A stretch of DNA of 47,949 nt from CAZRHH01 sp964599885 (GTDB taxonomy: Bacteria > Chloroflexota > Dehalococcoidia > DSTF01 > JACRBR01): the NCBI GenBank assembly GCA_964599885.1, contig CAZRHH010000017.1, positions 1 through 47,949 on the forward strand, in the 5' to 3' direction. The notes under the pieces were generated by a model. The model made no database searches. It was not told the DNA's origin and saw only the letters and a list, made by a program, of their open reading frames with translations. Below are positions 24,963-33,180 of the stretch, piece after piece. Positions within the stretch are counted from its first letter, which is position 1. Each line of letters starts with the position of its first letter. The position numbers and the translations under genes were made by a program.

Positions 24963-25355
24963 ATGACGACACGAACAGCCGCCGCCGACGCCTGCGAAGT
25001 CCGCTACGTCGACGCGGAGCGCGTCGAGGCCGTGCTCTGCAATCTCGTCGACCCGGCGACAGCGTTGGGCGTGGCCGACCTCCTGCGCGTGCTCGCCGAC
25101 CCCACGCGGGTCCGCATTCTCCATGCGCTTTCGCTCGAGTCGCTATGCAATTGCGACCTCGCGTCGGTCCTCGGCCTGAGCGACTCGGCCGTCTCGCATC
25201 AGATGCGCGAGCTGCGCCTGATGAAGCTCGTGACGGCGGAGCGGCGGGGCCGGATGACGTACTACCGCCTCAGCGATAGCCACGTCCGTCACGTCCTCGA
25301 AGACACGATGCGCCACGCGCGCGAAGCGGCGGCGCCACCGGAGCAGAACCCATGA
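24963..25355 (+). CDS. ArsR/SmtB-family metal-sensing repressor
   Basis: A 130-residue winged-helix repressor. The helix-3 motif LCNCDLA gives Cys62 and Cys64, as in CadC-type sensors, with N-terminal Cys11 and Cys26 as possible further ligands. The C-terminal helix has D105-x-H107 and H118-x2-E121, which reproduces the alpha-5 Zn site spacing of SmtB and CzrA (DxH...HxxE). The DNA helix is DSAVSHQMRELR. It overlaps the downstream transporter gene by 4 bases (ATGA), so it probably represses that transporter until Zn, Cd or Pb binds. The metal is an inference. Confidence 0.88.
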   Translation: MTTRTAAADACEVRYVDAERVEAVLCNLVDPATALGVADLLRVLADPTRVRILHALSLESLCNCDLASVLGLSDSAVSHQMRELRLMKLVTAERRGRMTYYRLSDSHVRHVLEDTMRHAREAAAPPEQNP

Positions 25356-25996
25356 GCGCCGCCATCACGACACCCGACCGAACTACTCGCAGCCGCCGGC
25401 TCGCGCTGGCCCTGCTCTTCCTCTGGTTGACGGTCGGCTGGAACTCCATCGAGGGCGTGATCGCCGTGTCCGCCGGCTGGCGAGCGTCGAGCACGGCGCT
25501 GATGGGATTCGGTCTCGACAGCTTCATCGAGGTGACCGCGGCGGCGGTGCTCATCTGGCGCCTTCAGGCCGTAGACGGCGATGCGCGGGTCGAAGGGCGA
25601 GAGCGTCTTGCGCGCCGGATCATCGGCGTCACGTTTCTGACGCTTGCCGCGTACGTCCTCGCGCACGCGGCATACAGCATCACGACGGGCAGCGAGGCCG
25701 AGGAGTCGCGCATCGGCCTCGCGTTGTCCGTCGCGTCGCTCGTATTCATGCCGCTGCTCGGGCTCGCGAAGCGCGCGAACGCGAGGGCGCTGCATTCGCA
25801 CGCGCTGATCGCCGAGTCGCACGAGACGCTCGTTTGCTCGTACCTGTCGGCCACGCTGTTCGTCGGGCTGCTGGCGAACGCCTGGTTCGGCTGGTGGTGG
25901 GCGGACATTGGTGCGGCGTTGGCGATGGTGCCGTGGATCGCGAAGGAAGGCATCGAAGGCGTGCGCGCAGAAGCGTGCGGCGACGACTGCGCGTGA
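25352..25996 (+). CDS. CDF-like cation transporter
   Basis: The 214-residue membrane protein has 5-6 hydrophobic segments and matches the short cation-diffusion-facilitator-like group. The segment ALMGFGLDSFIEV corresponds to the metal-binding helix of CDF proteins, here keeping the Asp but not the usual His. A second candidate site is HSHALIAESHETL at about residues 150-162. The usual cytoplasmic C-terminal domain is missing. The ATGA overlap with the ArsR-family gene indicates one operon and metal efflux. The ion is not determined. Confidence 0.75.
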   Translation: MSAAITTPDRTTRSRRLALALLFLWLTVGWNSIEGVIAVSAGWRASSTALMGFGLDSFIEVTAAAVLIWRLQAVDGDARVEGRERLARRIIGVTFLTLAAYVLAHAAYSITTGSEAEESRIGLALSVASLVFMPLLGLAKRANARALHSHALIAESHETLVCSYLSATLFVGLLANAWFGWWWADIGAALAMVPWIAKEGIEGVRAEACGDDCA

Positions 25997-26036
25997 TGCA
26001 TCGCGGTGGCTGTGGCGTGCGCCTGCCGGCACATCG

Positions 26037-26065
26037 TTGCGGCCAGCGGCGGCGTATCTTAGGGT
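26037..26065 (+). promoter_or_regulatory. Possible promoter of the Tat thioredoxin-fold protein gene
   Basis: TTGCGG (26037-26042) and TAGGGT (26060-26065) are spaced by 17 bases, about 54 bases before the TTG start. The match to sigma-70 elements is moderate. Confidence 0.35.
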
Positions 26066-26118
26066 GAATGTACGCCCCATCGATCCGCGCGCGGGCGCTT
26101 CCCGGTAGGAGTAATCCC

Positions 26119-27141
26119 TTGACCGACCCTGGATTCTCACGACGCCTCGCGCGCCGCATCGATCGCCGCGGGTTGCTGCGTGGCGGCACGCTCGCGGTGG
26201 CTGGTGGTGCCGCTCTCTGGACGCTCGGCTGCGCTTCGGACAGCGGCGACGACGGCGACAACCCCACTCCTACGAGCCCAACTTCGGGCGCAACCGCCGG
26301 CAGCGCGACGCCGGGCGCGAACGCCATCAAGCCGGTGCTGCTGACGCAGGAGTTTGTCGCGGGCGCCGACAACCGCGTGGCGATCGGCCTGCTCGACGGC
26401 GAGAACCGCCTCGTGAAGGATGCGGCGGTGCACCTGCGCTTCTTCACGATCGGCGAAGACGGACAGACGGGCACCTTCCGCGGTGAAGGGGATATGACGT
26501 ACGTGGAACTCAACGTCGAGGGCGCGCACGTCCACGATAGCAGCCCCGCGGGCGCCGAGAGCGAGGACAGCGTTTCCTTCTACGTTGTGAACGCCCCGTT
26601 CGACACGGCTGGCAAGTGGGGTGTCGAAGCCCAAGTGACGCCCGACGGCGGCGCCGAACCCACCGCCATCCAGGTGCCGATTGAGGTGCGCGCCGAGTCG
26701 CAAAGCCCATCGATCGGCGCGGTGCCGCCGGCATCGCGTCACGACACAGCTAAGACGAACACGAACGCTGAGAGCCTCTGCTCGCGCAGCCCAGCGTGTT
26801 CGCTGCACGAGAAGATCATCGCCGACGTATTGGGCACGGGGCGCCCGCTGGTCGTCATGTTCAGCACGCCGGCGTTCTGCGCGACGCGCTTCTGCGGTCC
26901 GGTACTCGAGGTGCTGCTCGCGCAGGAACCGGAGTACCGCGACCGCATCGACTTTATCCACATCGAGATCTGGCAGGACTTCCAGCTCCAACGCGAACGC
27001 GAGGCTGTACGCGAATGGAATCTGCCCGGCGAACCCTACACGTTCTTCATGAACGGCGAGGGCGAAGTCGTCGGCAAACTCGAAGCCGTATTCAGCGAGG
27101 AAGAGCTGAAGTCCGCGCTCGATCAGCTCGCCGTGCTGTAG
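26119..27141 (+). CDS. Tat-exported protein with C-terminal thioredoxin-fold domain
   Basis: The 340-residue protein starts at a TTG at 26119, chosen for AGGAG 7 bases upstream; the open frame continues 5' without a supported start. A twin-arginine signal (Arg16-Arg17 in RRGLLRGG) and a Cys38 after WTLG suggest export, possibly as a lipoprotein. A Thr/Ser/Ala-rich linker and a beta-sandwich region follow to about residue 210. The C-terminal domain has the block MFSTPAFCATRFCGPVLEVL with Cys254 and Cys259 (C-x4-C rather than CxxC). It resembles a thioredoxin-like redox domain, so a role in extracytoplasmic oxidation or metal handling is possible. Confidence 0.75.
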   Translation: MTDPGFSRRLARRIDRRGLLRGGTLAVAGGAALWTLGCASDSGDDGDNPTPTSPTSGATAGSATPGANAIKPVLLTQEFVAGADNRVAIGLLDGENRLVKDAAVHLRFFTIGEDGQTGTFRGEGDMTYVELNVEGAHVHDSSPAGAESEDSVSFYVVNAPFDTAGKWGVEAQVTPDGGAEPTAIQVPIEVRAESQSPSIGAVPPASRHDTAKTNTNAESLCSRSPACSLHEKIIADVLGTGRPLVVMFSTPAFCATRFCGPVLEVLLAQEPEYRDRIDFIHIEIWQDFQLQREREAVREWNLPGEPYTFFMNGEGEVVGKLEAVFSEEELKSALDQLAVL

Positions 27142-27175
27142 CCGCGCGTCGACCTCTTCGCGGCGCCTCCGGCGA

Positions 27176-28108
27176 TCACGGCGCCCCTGCCGGCACGGCT
27201 ACCAGTCCGTCATCCACTGGCGTGGCCGCTCGACGAGCACCGAGTACGACTAGCGCGATCGCGCTAATGGTGACGATGCCGCCAACGATCTGCACGACTC
27301 CGAGTGCCTCGCCGAGAATGATCCACGCCGCCGGCCCGGCGACGACCGTCACCCCCAGGACCATCAGCGACGAGATCGACACCGGCACGTAGGCGTGCGC
27401 CCAGTTCATCAGCAGATGCGCGCCAACGCCCGTGAACGCCGCGATCAGCCCGATCCACAGCCAATCCTCGGTTGTCGGAAGCGCCGCGCCGTCCGGCACG
27501 AGCGCCACCGGCGTCACGACGAACGCGGCGATGAGTTGGACGGCGGCCGTGTACTCCATCGGTCCGAGATCGTCGGCGCGCACTTGCTTTGACACGAGGA
27601 AGTAGCCCGTAAACAGCACGACAGCGCCGACGGCAAGCAGATCACCGGCCGGACTCCATGACGGCGAACCCGCCGAACCGAGGATCACGATCCCGACGCC
27701 AACCATGGCGAAGGCCGTCAGCAGCAGTTCGCGGCGTCCGGCGACCTCGCCGAACATCCGGCCGGCGACGAGCAGCACGATCGCGGGCTGCAGCGCCGAG
27801 ATGAGGTTCGCGTTCGCCACGCTTGTCAGCTTGATCGCGCTGAAGAACATGACGACGTTGACGCCGAAGAGCAGCCCGCCCGGCAGCGCCTGCCGCACGT
27901 GCGAGGGCGTGAGCCTGAGCCCCGCGACTCGCAGCACGCCGAACACGACAACGACGCCGACCCACATGCGATAGAACGCGAACTCGGGCCCGCTGATCGA
28001 CGTCAGCTTCACAAGCGCGCTGCCAATGCCCCACGAGAACACGACGAGGGCGACCGCCGCGAACGGCAGCAGATGATGCTCGGCGATCGTCGTGCGATTC
28101 GGCAGCAA
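27176..28108 (-). CDS. EamA/DMT-family transporter
   Basis: The 310-residue membrane protein has about ten hydrophobic segments in two homologous halves, as in the drug/metabolite transporter superfamily. The first half has FSWGIGSALVKLTSI and EFAFYRMWVGVVVVF. The second half contains PMEYTAAVQLIAAFVVTPVAL and the typical end LMNWAHAYVPVSISSLMVLG. It starts at a TTG. The substrate is not predictable from sequence. It converges with the thioredoxin-fold gene. Confidence 0.85.
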   Translation of the reverse strand: MLPNRTTIAEHHLLPFAAVALVVFSWGIGSALVKLTSISGPEFAFYRMWVGVVVVFGVLRVAGLRLTPSHVRQALPGGLLFGVNVVMFFSAIKLTSVANANLISALQPAIVLLVAGRMFGEVAGRRELLLTAFAMVGVGIVILGSAGSPSWSPAGDLLAVGAVVLFTGYFLVSKQVRADDLGPMEYTAAVQLIAAFVVTPVALVPDGAALPTTEDWLWIGLIAAFTGVGAHLLMNWAHAYVPVSISSLMVLGVTVVAGPAAWIILGEALGVVQIVGGIVTISAIALVVLGARRAATPVDDGLVAVPAGAP

Positions 28109-28196
28109 GCGTGGAACTCCAGACGCGGCGGGAGAGGTGCGTCAGGATATCGTGCGCCGTGCGCAGCTACACGCTGAATCTGCTAGCGACTCTCGT

Positions 28197-29516
28197 CTAC
28201 GCTTCGGGCGTGTAGCGCACGGGCAGATGCTTGATGCCGCCGATGAACGTCGAGCGCAGCCGCTCGGGCTCGCCTGCCAGTTCGATGTCCGGGAAGCGGC
28301 GGAACAGTTCCTGAAAGATCACCTTCAGTTCCAGGCGCGCGAAGCCGGCGCCGAGACAGAAGTGTTCGCCGATGCCGAACGCCAGGTGCTCGTTCGGGCT
28401 GCGCGTGATGTTGAAGCGGTCCGGCTCCGGGAAGACGTCTTCATCCCGGTTGACTGACGGGTACCACATGACGACTCGCTCGCCCGCTTTGATCTGCTGG
28501 CCGCGGATCTCCGTATCCGCCGTCGCGACGCGCGCCATGTGCGTCACCGGCGACGTCCAGCGCAGGATCTCCTCGACGGCCGGGTCGATCAGCGACATGT
28601 TGGACTGCAACCGCGCGCGCTCGTCCGGGTGCTGACAGAGCGCGAGCAAGCCACCGGAGATCGCGTTGCGCGTCGTCTCGTTGCCGGCGACGATCAACAA
28701 GAAGCTGAACCAGAGGATGTCTTCGTCGGTCAACGCCTCGCCGTCCATCTCCGAGTCGACCAGCAGCGACACGAGGTCGTCGCGGCGCTGGCTGCGACGG
28801 TCGGCGATCAGGGCGCTCCAGAACTGGAACATGCCAGCAAAACCGCTCATGCTCGTGATGCGCGCCGCCTGGACGGTGCCCCGCTGCTCGACAGGGAGGT
28901 CGGTCTGGTATTCGGGGTCGCCGCCGCCGAGCACTTTGTTCGTGAGCTGGAACATCAGGTTCCAGTCCTTCTTTTCGACGCCCATCATGCCGCAGATGAC
29001 GGCGAGCGGCAGCAGCGACGAAACTTCGAGTACGAAGTCGCACTCTCGCTTCGCCGCGATGTCGTCGAGAATCTCGGTCGCCATCTGACGGATGTGGTCT
29101 TCCATCGCACCAACTGCGCGCGGCGTGAAGCCCTTGTTGACGAGCCGCCGCAGCCGTACGTGTTTCGGCGGGTCCATCGTGATCAGCATCCTGCCGTCGG
29201 CGCTCATCATCTGGTCTTCGGGCGTCATCTGCTCTGCCGCGAACTGCGTGATGCCCTTCTCGCTGCTCCACAGATGCGGATTGCGCGAGACATCGATCAC
29301 GTCGGCGTACTTCGTCAGGTTCCAGAACGGGAGGATCGCTACGTCGCCGAGCGGGCTCGCTGCCGCGCCCGCGTTGTCGAGGTCGAGCCTGCCGCCGGGG
29401 TTGAAGTGGACGGGCATCTCGCGGCGCAGGATGCGGAACAACTCGAGCGCCTCACCGCGCTCGAACGGAGCCGGGTCGGCCAGGTTGATGTCCGCTGGAC
29501 TCATTGACAGTGTCAT
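28197..29516 (-). CDS. Cytochrome P450 (ferredoxin-linked)
   Basis: The 439-residue P450 has the I-helix AGNETTR (277-283), ExxR as EEILR (315-319) and the haem loop FGIGEHFCLGAGFAR with Cys387 as ligand. The N-terminal pattern DPPKHVRLRRLVNKGFTP and the overall length resemble mycobacterial CYP125/CYP142/CYP124-type enzymes that oxidise lipids and sterol side chains; this is only a resemblance. It overlaps the ferredoxin gene by 4 bases (ATGA), which identifies its likely redox partner. An enoyl-CoA hydratase gene lies further upstream on the strand. Confidence 0.93.
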   Translation of the reverse strand: MTLSMSPADINLADPAPFERGEALELFRILRREMPVHFNPGGRLDLDNAGAAASPLGDVAILPFWNLTKYADVIDVSRNPHLWSSEKGITQFAAEQMTPEDQMMSADGRMLITMDPPKHVRLRRLVNKGFTPRAVGAMEDHIRQMATEILDDIAAKRECDFVLEVSSLLPLAVICGMMGVEKKDWNLMFQLTNKVLGGGDPEYQTDLPVEQRGTVQAARITSMSGFAGMFQFWSALIADRRSQRRDDLVSLLVDSEMDGEALTDEDILWFSFLLIVAGNETTRNAISGGLLALCQHPDERARLQSNMSLIDPAVEEILRWTSPVTHMARVATADTEIRGQQIKAGERVVMWYPSVNRDEDVFPEPDRFNITRSPNEHLAFGIGEHFCLGAGFARLELKVIFQELFRRFPDIELAGEPERLRSTFIGGIKHLPVRYTPEA

Positions 29517-29728
29517 GACGCTTCCTTCACTTCTTCGACTTCGATGATTTCGATTGCCTGGCGCGGGCAGAGGCGCACGGCGTCCTCGACGTTCTCCCGC
29601 TCTGACTCTGGTATCTCGTCGACGAGTACGTAGCTGAGATCGTCGTCGCGCAACTCGAACACGGCGGGCGCTGCCTGCTCACACTTGCCGTGACCCTCGC
29701 AGAGGTCGGGGTCGACTCGGACCTTCAT
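29513..29728 (-). CDS. [3Fe-4S] ferredoxin
   Basis: A 71-residue small ferredoxin of the P450-partner type. The cluster ligands read C-x5-C (CEGHGKC) and a later Cys-Pro (LCPRQAI). The position where a fourth Cys would support a 4Fe cluster is not Cys, so a [3Fe-4S] cluster is expected. It is translated just before the P450 with an ATGA overlap. Electrons would come from an unseen ferredoxin reductase. Confidence 0.9.
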   Translation of the reverse strand: MKVRVDPDLCEGHGKCEQAAPAVFELRDDDLSYVLVDEIPESERENVEDAVRLCPRQAIEIIEVEEVKEAS

Positions 29729-29840
29729 GGCGGTGCTCCCCGGAAGTGAATGGCGACGGGCGCTTGTATGTGCCGAGTATACGGCGCGAAGCAGCCTAGG
29801 TCAGCTACGGCAGCAGCGCAACGCGAGCGGGCAATCACGG

Positions 29841-30704
29841 TCAGCGGTCGCCGCCCTCAAGCCACGCGTTGAACTTCGGCTTGCGCTTCTGCTGGAACGC
29901 GGCGACGCCCTCGCGCGCGTCGGCGTGGTGGTCACTGATCGCCGTTTTCGCCGCGATTTCGTCCATCGCCTGCGCGAATGACAGCTCGGCGGCGTTGTAG
30001 ACCGAGCGCTTCAGCAGCCTCATCGCCACCTGGGGGCCGGCCGCCAGTTCGCGCGCCAAGTCGAGCGCGCGCGGCAACAGCGCGTCCGGCGCGACGACTT
30101 CGTGTACGAGTCCAAGTTGCAGCGCCTCGTCGGCGGCGACGATGCGGCTGCGCATCAGAAAGTCCATCGTCCGGGCGACGCCCATCAGTTGCACGAGCAG
30201 ATACTGCCCGCCTTCGTCCGGCAGCAGGCCGAAACGGAGCGTGCCGCTGCCCATGCGCGCGTCGCTCGAAGCGATGCGGAAGTCGCACGACAGCGCCAGC
30301 GAGAAGCCCGTCTGCACCGCGACGCCGTTGATCGCCGCGATCGATAGCTTGTCCAGGCTGCGCATCGCGCCGTTCAGCGGCTGCGAAAGCCAGCGGAGCC
30401 CTTCGTATGTGCCGATCGCGTTGTGGTGACCGCCGGGGATCGATGGCGCCAGCGTTCGCACATCGTCGCCAGAGGGCGGCGGGCGCCCGCTGATATCGTC
30501 GCCGGCCGAGAAGGCGCGGCCGCTGCCAGTGACGACGACGACGCGCACGCTGTCGTCCATCTGCGCCTGCGCGATCGTCTCGATGAGATCGCGTTTCATC
30601 CCCTGCGTCATCCCGTTCAGCCGCTCGGGCTGGTTGAAGGTGATCAGCACGATCCCGGGATCGTGGCGCTCGACCGCAAATCCGCGGAATGTCCCTGTGT
30701 CCAT
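29841..30704 (-). CDS. Enoyl-CoA hydratase/isomerase family protein
   Basis: A 287-residue crotonase-fold protein. The oxyanion-hole loops are AFSAGDDI near residue 66 and INGVAVQTGFSLALSCDFRIA at about 122-142. The second acidic position is kept in GLLPDEGGQY. The start has GAGGAG about 8 bases upstream of the ATG. Hydratase, isomerase or hydrolase activity cannot be separated by eye. It precedes the ferredoxin and P450 genes by 112 bases on the same strand, so the three may act on an acyl-CoA-bound lipid. Confidence 0.88.
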   Translation of the reverse strand: MDTGTFRGFAVERHDPGIVLITFNQPERLNGMTQGMKRDLIETIAQAQMDDSVRVVVVTGSGRAFSAGDDISGRPPPSGDDVRTLAPSIPGGHHNAIGTYEGLRWLSQPLNGAMRSLDKLSIAAINGVAVQTGFSLALSCDFRIASSDARMGSGTLRFGLLPDEGGQYLLVQLMGVARTMDFLMRSRIVAADEALQLGLVHEVVAPDALLPRALDLARELAAGPQVAMRLLKRSVYNAAELSFAQAMDEIAAKTAISDHHADAREGVAAFQQKRKPKFNAWLEGGDR

Positions 30705-30883
30705 CGCATCGCCTCCTCAGTGGAGATGAGCATATGGTCTCGGCGGCGATGTGTCATGCGTCAGGCTTCGGCGTCGGGTTCCCGGTCAGTGCAGCCCTGC
30801 GCCGCCGATTGTGGCGATTCGATCAGTCGCAGGCGTCCCGATAGGATGGCAACGGGAACGCCAAATGACCAACGACGTGGGTA

Positions 30884-31165
30884 TCACTGCCCAGATGTGA
30901 CGGCGATCGTCCCGCCTGCGCACGTCATCTCGACCTCGAATGCTGGTTCGCAGCTTCCGAGCTGGATGCCGACGGAATCGGACCCGGCGCCGGTTACCTC
31001 GACCGTCGACTCGCCCGGCGTCGCGGCGGCGAGCCGGAGCGTCCCGATCACGGTCGGACCCGTAAGCGTTGCGGGCGAATCCGTCGTAAAGCACGCAAGC
31101 GATGCGACTCCGTGGCCCGGGCCCGTCGCCGGATCGCTGTCCGGCGTGCCGGAACCCGCAGACAA
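30884..31165 (-). pseudogene. Out-of-frame C-terminal part of the cohesin-like secreted protein
   Basis: The 93-residue fragment continues the upstream protein in another frame. Reading back from its first Met gives NEGALGAGWTCSL, which joins the upstream GNP-D-F if one base is restored at about 31206. The content (GTLRLAAATPGESTVEV, then SVGIQLGSCEPAFEVEMTCAGG) looks like the last strands of a cohesin-type beta-sandwich. It has no ribosome-binding site of its own. See the upstream entry. Confidence 0.55.
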
Positions 31166-31989
31166 TGAGCATGTCCAGCCGGCGCCGAGCGCACCTTCGT
31201 TGAAGTCGGGTTGCCGTTGATGGTGCCGGCTTCGCCGAGGATCGGCACCAACAGCGTATCGTCGTAGATGATGGTGAATTGCAGCGAGCTGAGATCCGCG
31301 ACGGATTCGCCCAGTACAACACCGATGGAGGTGATCACCCCCACGGCCACAGCTTGCGAAGCCTGGATGCCTGGCTCAGCCTGATCGAAGTCGAGTTGCA
31401 GGCTGCAGCAGGGAGCGGTCGACAGCAATTGCTCGCTTTCGACATCGAACTGGTACGTCTCGCCGGAGTCAGAAACCAGAGAGAGGACGAAACCGTCGGC
31501 TTTGACCACGCGCAAGGACCCCGCGCCGGGGACGACTTGGACATTGCCGCGGGTTCGCGTGCCATCGAACTCGGATCGGATGACGCTGATGTACCCGTCT
31601 CCTCGGTTGTCATAGCGGGTACCCGCGTATACCAACACGTTCTTGTCTCCGATCACGCCTCGCCAGCCGTTTGCCCAGTCGTTCCCCATTATCGATTGCC
31701 CTTCAACGATCTCGCTTGGATATCGTTTTTCCTCGCGGGGTTTCAGTATGTGGTTGGGGTTGGAGGCCGTCGGGAGGCCCTTGGCCACTGCCTCGTCATA
31801 CTCACGCTGGAGTTGTTCCCATCGTTCGCGTTTCTCTGCGGGCAGCTTCTCGGCCTGTTCGGCAGAGAGCCCATGCGGATCGTATTTCCGCGGCGGTGAA
31901 CCAGCGCTCTCGACCGCGATGACGACGAGCGCGGCGACGGCAAGGCAGACGAAACTAACGCCGGCAGCTAGGATAGATCGTTTCATCAC
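31048..31989 (-). CDS. Secreted protein with cohesin-like domain, frameshifted
   Basis: The start is GTG 31989 or ATG 31986, just after the stop of the upstream gene, with AGGAA close by. A signal-like hydrophobic segment (about 6-27) is followed by a charged region and then a cohesin-like core with AVGVITSIGVVLGESVADL and FTIIYDDTLLVPIL. A missing C in the GNPDF codons (about 31206) switches the frame. The frame then runs on as Arg-rich nonsense to 31048, while the real C-terminus lies in another frame to 30884. It could be a sequencing error or a decaying gene. The composition is less GC-rich than elsewhere in the window. Confidence 0.6.
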   Translation of the reverse strand: MMKRSILAAGVSFVCLAVAALVVIAVESAGSPPRKYDPHGLSAEQAEKLPAEKRERWEQLQREYDEAVAKGLPTASNPNHILKPREEKRYPSEIVEGQSIMGNDWANGWRGVIGDKNVLVYAGTRYDNRGDGYISVIRSEFDGTRTRGNVQVVPGAGSLRVVKADGFVLSLVSDSGETYQFDVESEQLLSTAPCCSLQLDFDQAEPGIQASQAVAVGVITSIGVVLGESVADLSSLQFTIIYDDTLLVPILGEAGTINGNPTSTKVRSAPAGHAHCLRVPARRTAIRRRARATESHRLRALRRIRPQRLRVRP

Positions 31990-31995
31990 GCGTTC

Positions 31996-32247
31996 CTATT
32001 CTTCCGGCCACGATATGTCGCTGGCCCACTGCCCGAGGGTGTTTCCGGTTCGCGAGTCGCTATTCAGAGCGTAGAGAAGTTGAGACCAGCCTTGAGCGGT
32101 AGTATTGTCCTCGTCGGGATGACAGCCCACTTGCTGACACGCGAGCGACTGAACTAACACCCCTGGGACAATCATCACACTGAACTCAGATAGAACCGAG
32201 TACAGGGCAATCTTTTGCCATTGGCCGGCATTTCGACCGTCGTTCAA
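31996..32247 (-). pseudogene. C-terminal part of the secreted protein cut by an in-frame TGA
   Basis: These 83 residues are in the same frame as the upstream ORF (32356-33093). Translating through the TGA at 32356-32358 gives an uninterrupted protein across about 108 further bases into this segment. The segment ends with ISWPEE and a TAG. It has no supported start of its own. It belongs to the protein described at 32356-33093. Confidence 0.55.
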
Positions 32248-32355
32248 ATAGATTTCGGGAAGGGGAAAAGCAGGGCCAGCACCCCACGCTACGTACCAGA
32301 CGTCATGTTGATACCACTCGTTATTGCAAACTACGTCGTCCGCGGCGGATGTCCA

Positions 32356-33093
32356 TCAACATCCTCCAGCATTCCCGAAATTGTAGAAGTCACGGCTGTC
32401 CTCAGAATCATATCCGTCTACCCAAGCGCGCGAGTTTGCGACGGAATTGTACTCCGTTTCGATGTCGTTTGCCCCCACCAGCGCGACACGCCCGGACCGC
32501 ATCAACACGATCCTGCTATGGATCCGAGTAATCAGTTCCGCCCATTGCGCTCCGAATTGATAGTGGGTGGTCGGTGTCCACCAAGATTGGGATGTAGGTA
32601 CTGAATTATTGGTGCCGATTGCGAGGGTAATGTGGCCGAAGGGCGGGGAACACGCTGCATAACCCGCAGCGAACTCGTATGCTGCGACCTCGATCTGCCA
32701 AAGCTCTGCTGGCACACCATTGAGAAGCACTGTACCCCAGACGTCGTTCTCAAGACGGCCGGCTCCGAAGGCGAGGACTACAATCCCGATCTGCCCTTGC
32801 GCCGCCCACGTACACCCCATGTTGTTCGCGTCATCGATGTTCGCGCTGGTCATGTAGCGCGACACAGTAACTTCGGTAGCTGAGGGTGGCGGCGGCGTAG
32901 GTGTTGGCGTGGGATTGCCGCCGCCCGGCGGGCCGCCGCCACTGCTGTTGCCGCCGCTGCCGCAGACGATCCCCACGCCGGGGATACGGCTGTCAGTGCA
33001 ATAGATCATCCCGTAGTCCTCGTCGCAGGCCTCGGTAGCGAGCGCGACGACGGCGAAGGCAACGAGGACGACCAGAAATGTGAACTTCTTCAT
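32356..33093 (-). CDS. Secreted protein with Gly/Pro-rich linker, ending at an in-frame TGA
   Basis: The ATG at 33093 is followed by a signal peptide of about 22 residues. A Gly/Ser/Pro/Thr-rich linker lies at about 45-70, then a domain with conserved-looking VALVGANDIETEYNS near residue 210 and several Trp. The reading frame stops at TGA codon 246 but continues in phase to 31996, giving 365 residues if read through. The stop follows GNAGGC and precedes WTSAADD. I recognise only a resemblance to actinobacterial secreted proteins of unknown function. A promoter with TTGACA lies upstream. Base composition is less GC-rich than the neighbours. Confidence 0.6.
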   Translation of the reverse strand: MKKFTFLVVLVAFAVVALATEACDEDYGMIYCTDSRIPGVGIVCGSGGNSSGGGPPGGGNPTPTPTPPPPSATEVTVSRYMTSANIDDANNMGCTWAAQGQIGIVVLAFGAGRLENDVWGTVLLNGVPAELWQIEVAAYEFAAGYAACSPPFGHITLAIGTNNSVPTSQSWWTPTTHYQFGAQWAELITRIHSRIVLMRSGRVALVGANDIETEYNSVANSRAWVDGYDSEDSRDFYNFGNAGGC

Positions 33094-33120
33094 CTTGCGC
33101 TCCCTCTGTGAGGAGGGGCA

Positions 33121-33149
33121 GCAGTACCTTTTTTTTAGGTTGTTGTCAA
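33121..33149 (-). promoter_or_regulatory. Probable promoter of the broken secreted-protein pair
   Basis: On the minus strand a perfect TTGACA (33144-33149) and TACTGC (33121-33126) are 17 bases apart. The spacer contains a run of eight A. The -10 box is weak. The start codon lies about 28 bases further on. Confidence 0.4.
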
Positions 33150-33180
33150 TAGCATGATGTGAGCTTCCGGCAAGTATTTT

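Noticed and set aside
30786..31322. 178-codon minus frame overlapping the cohesin-like gene
   Set aside because: Its Arg-rich product overlaps real frames with beta-sandwich features; it is a third-frame shadow.
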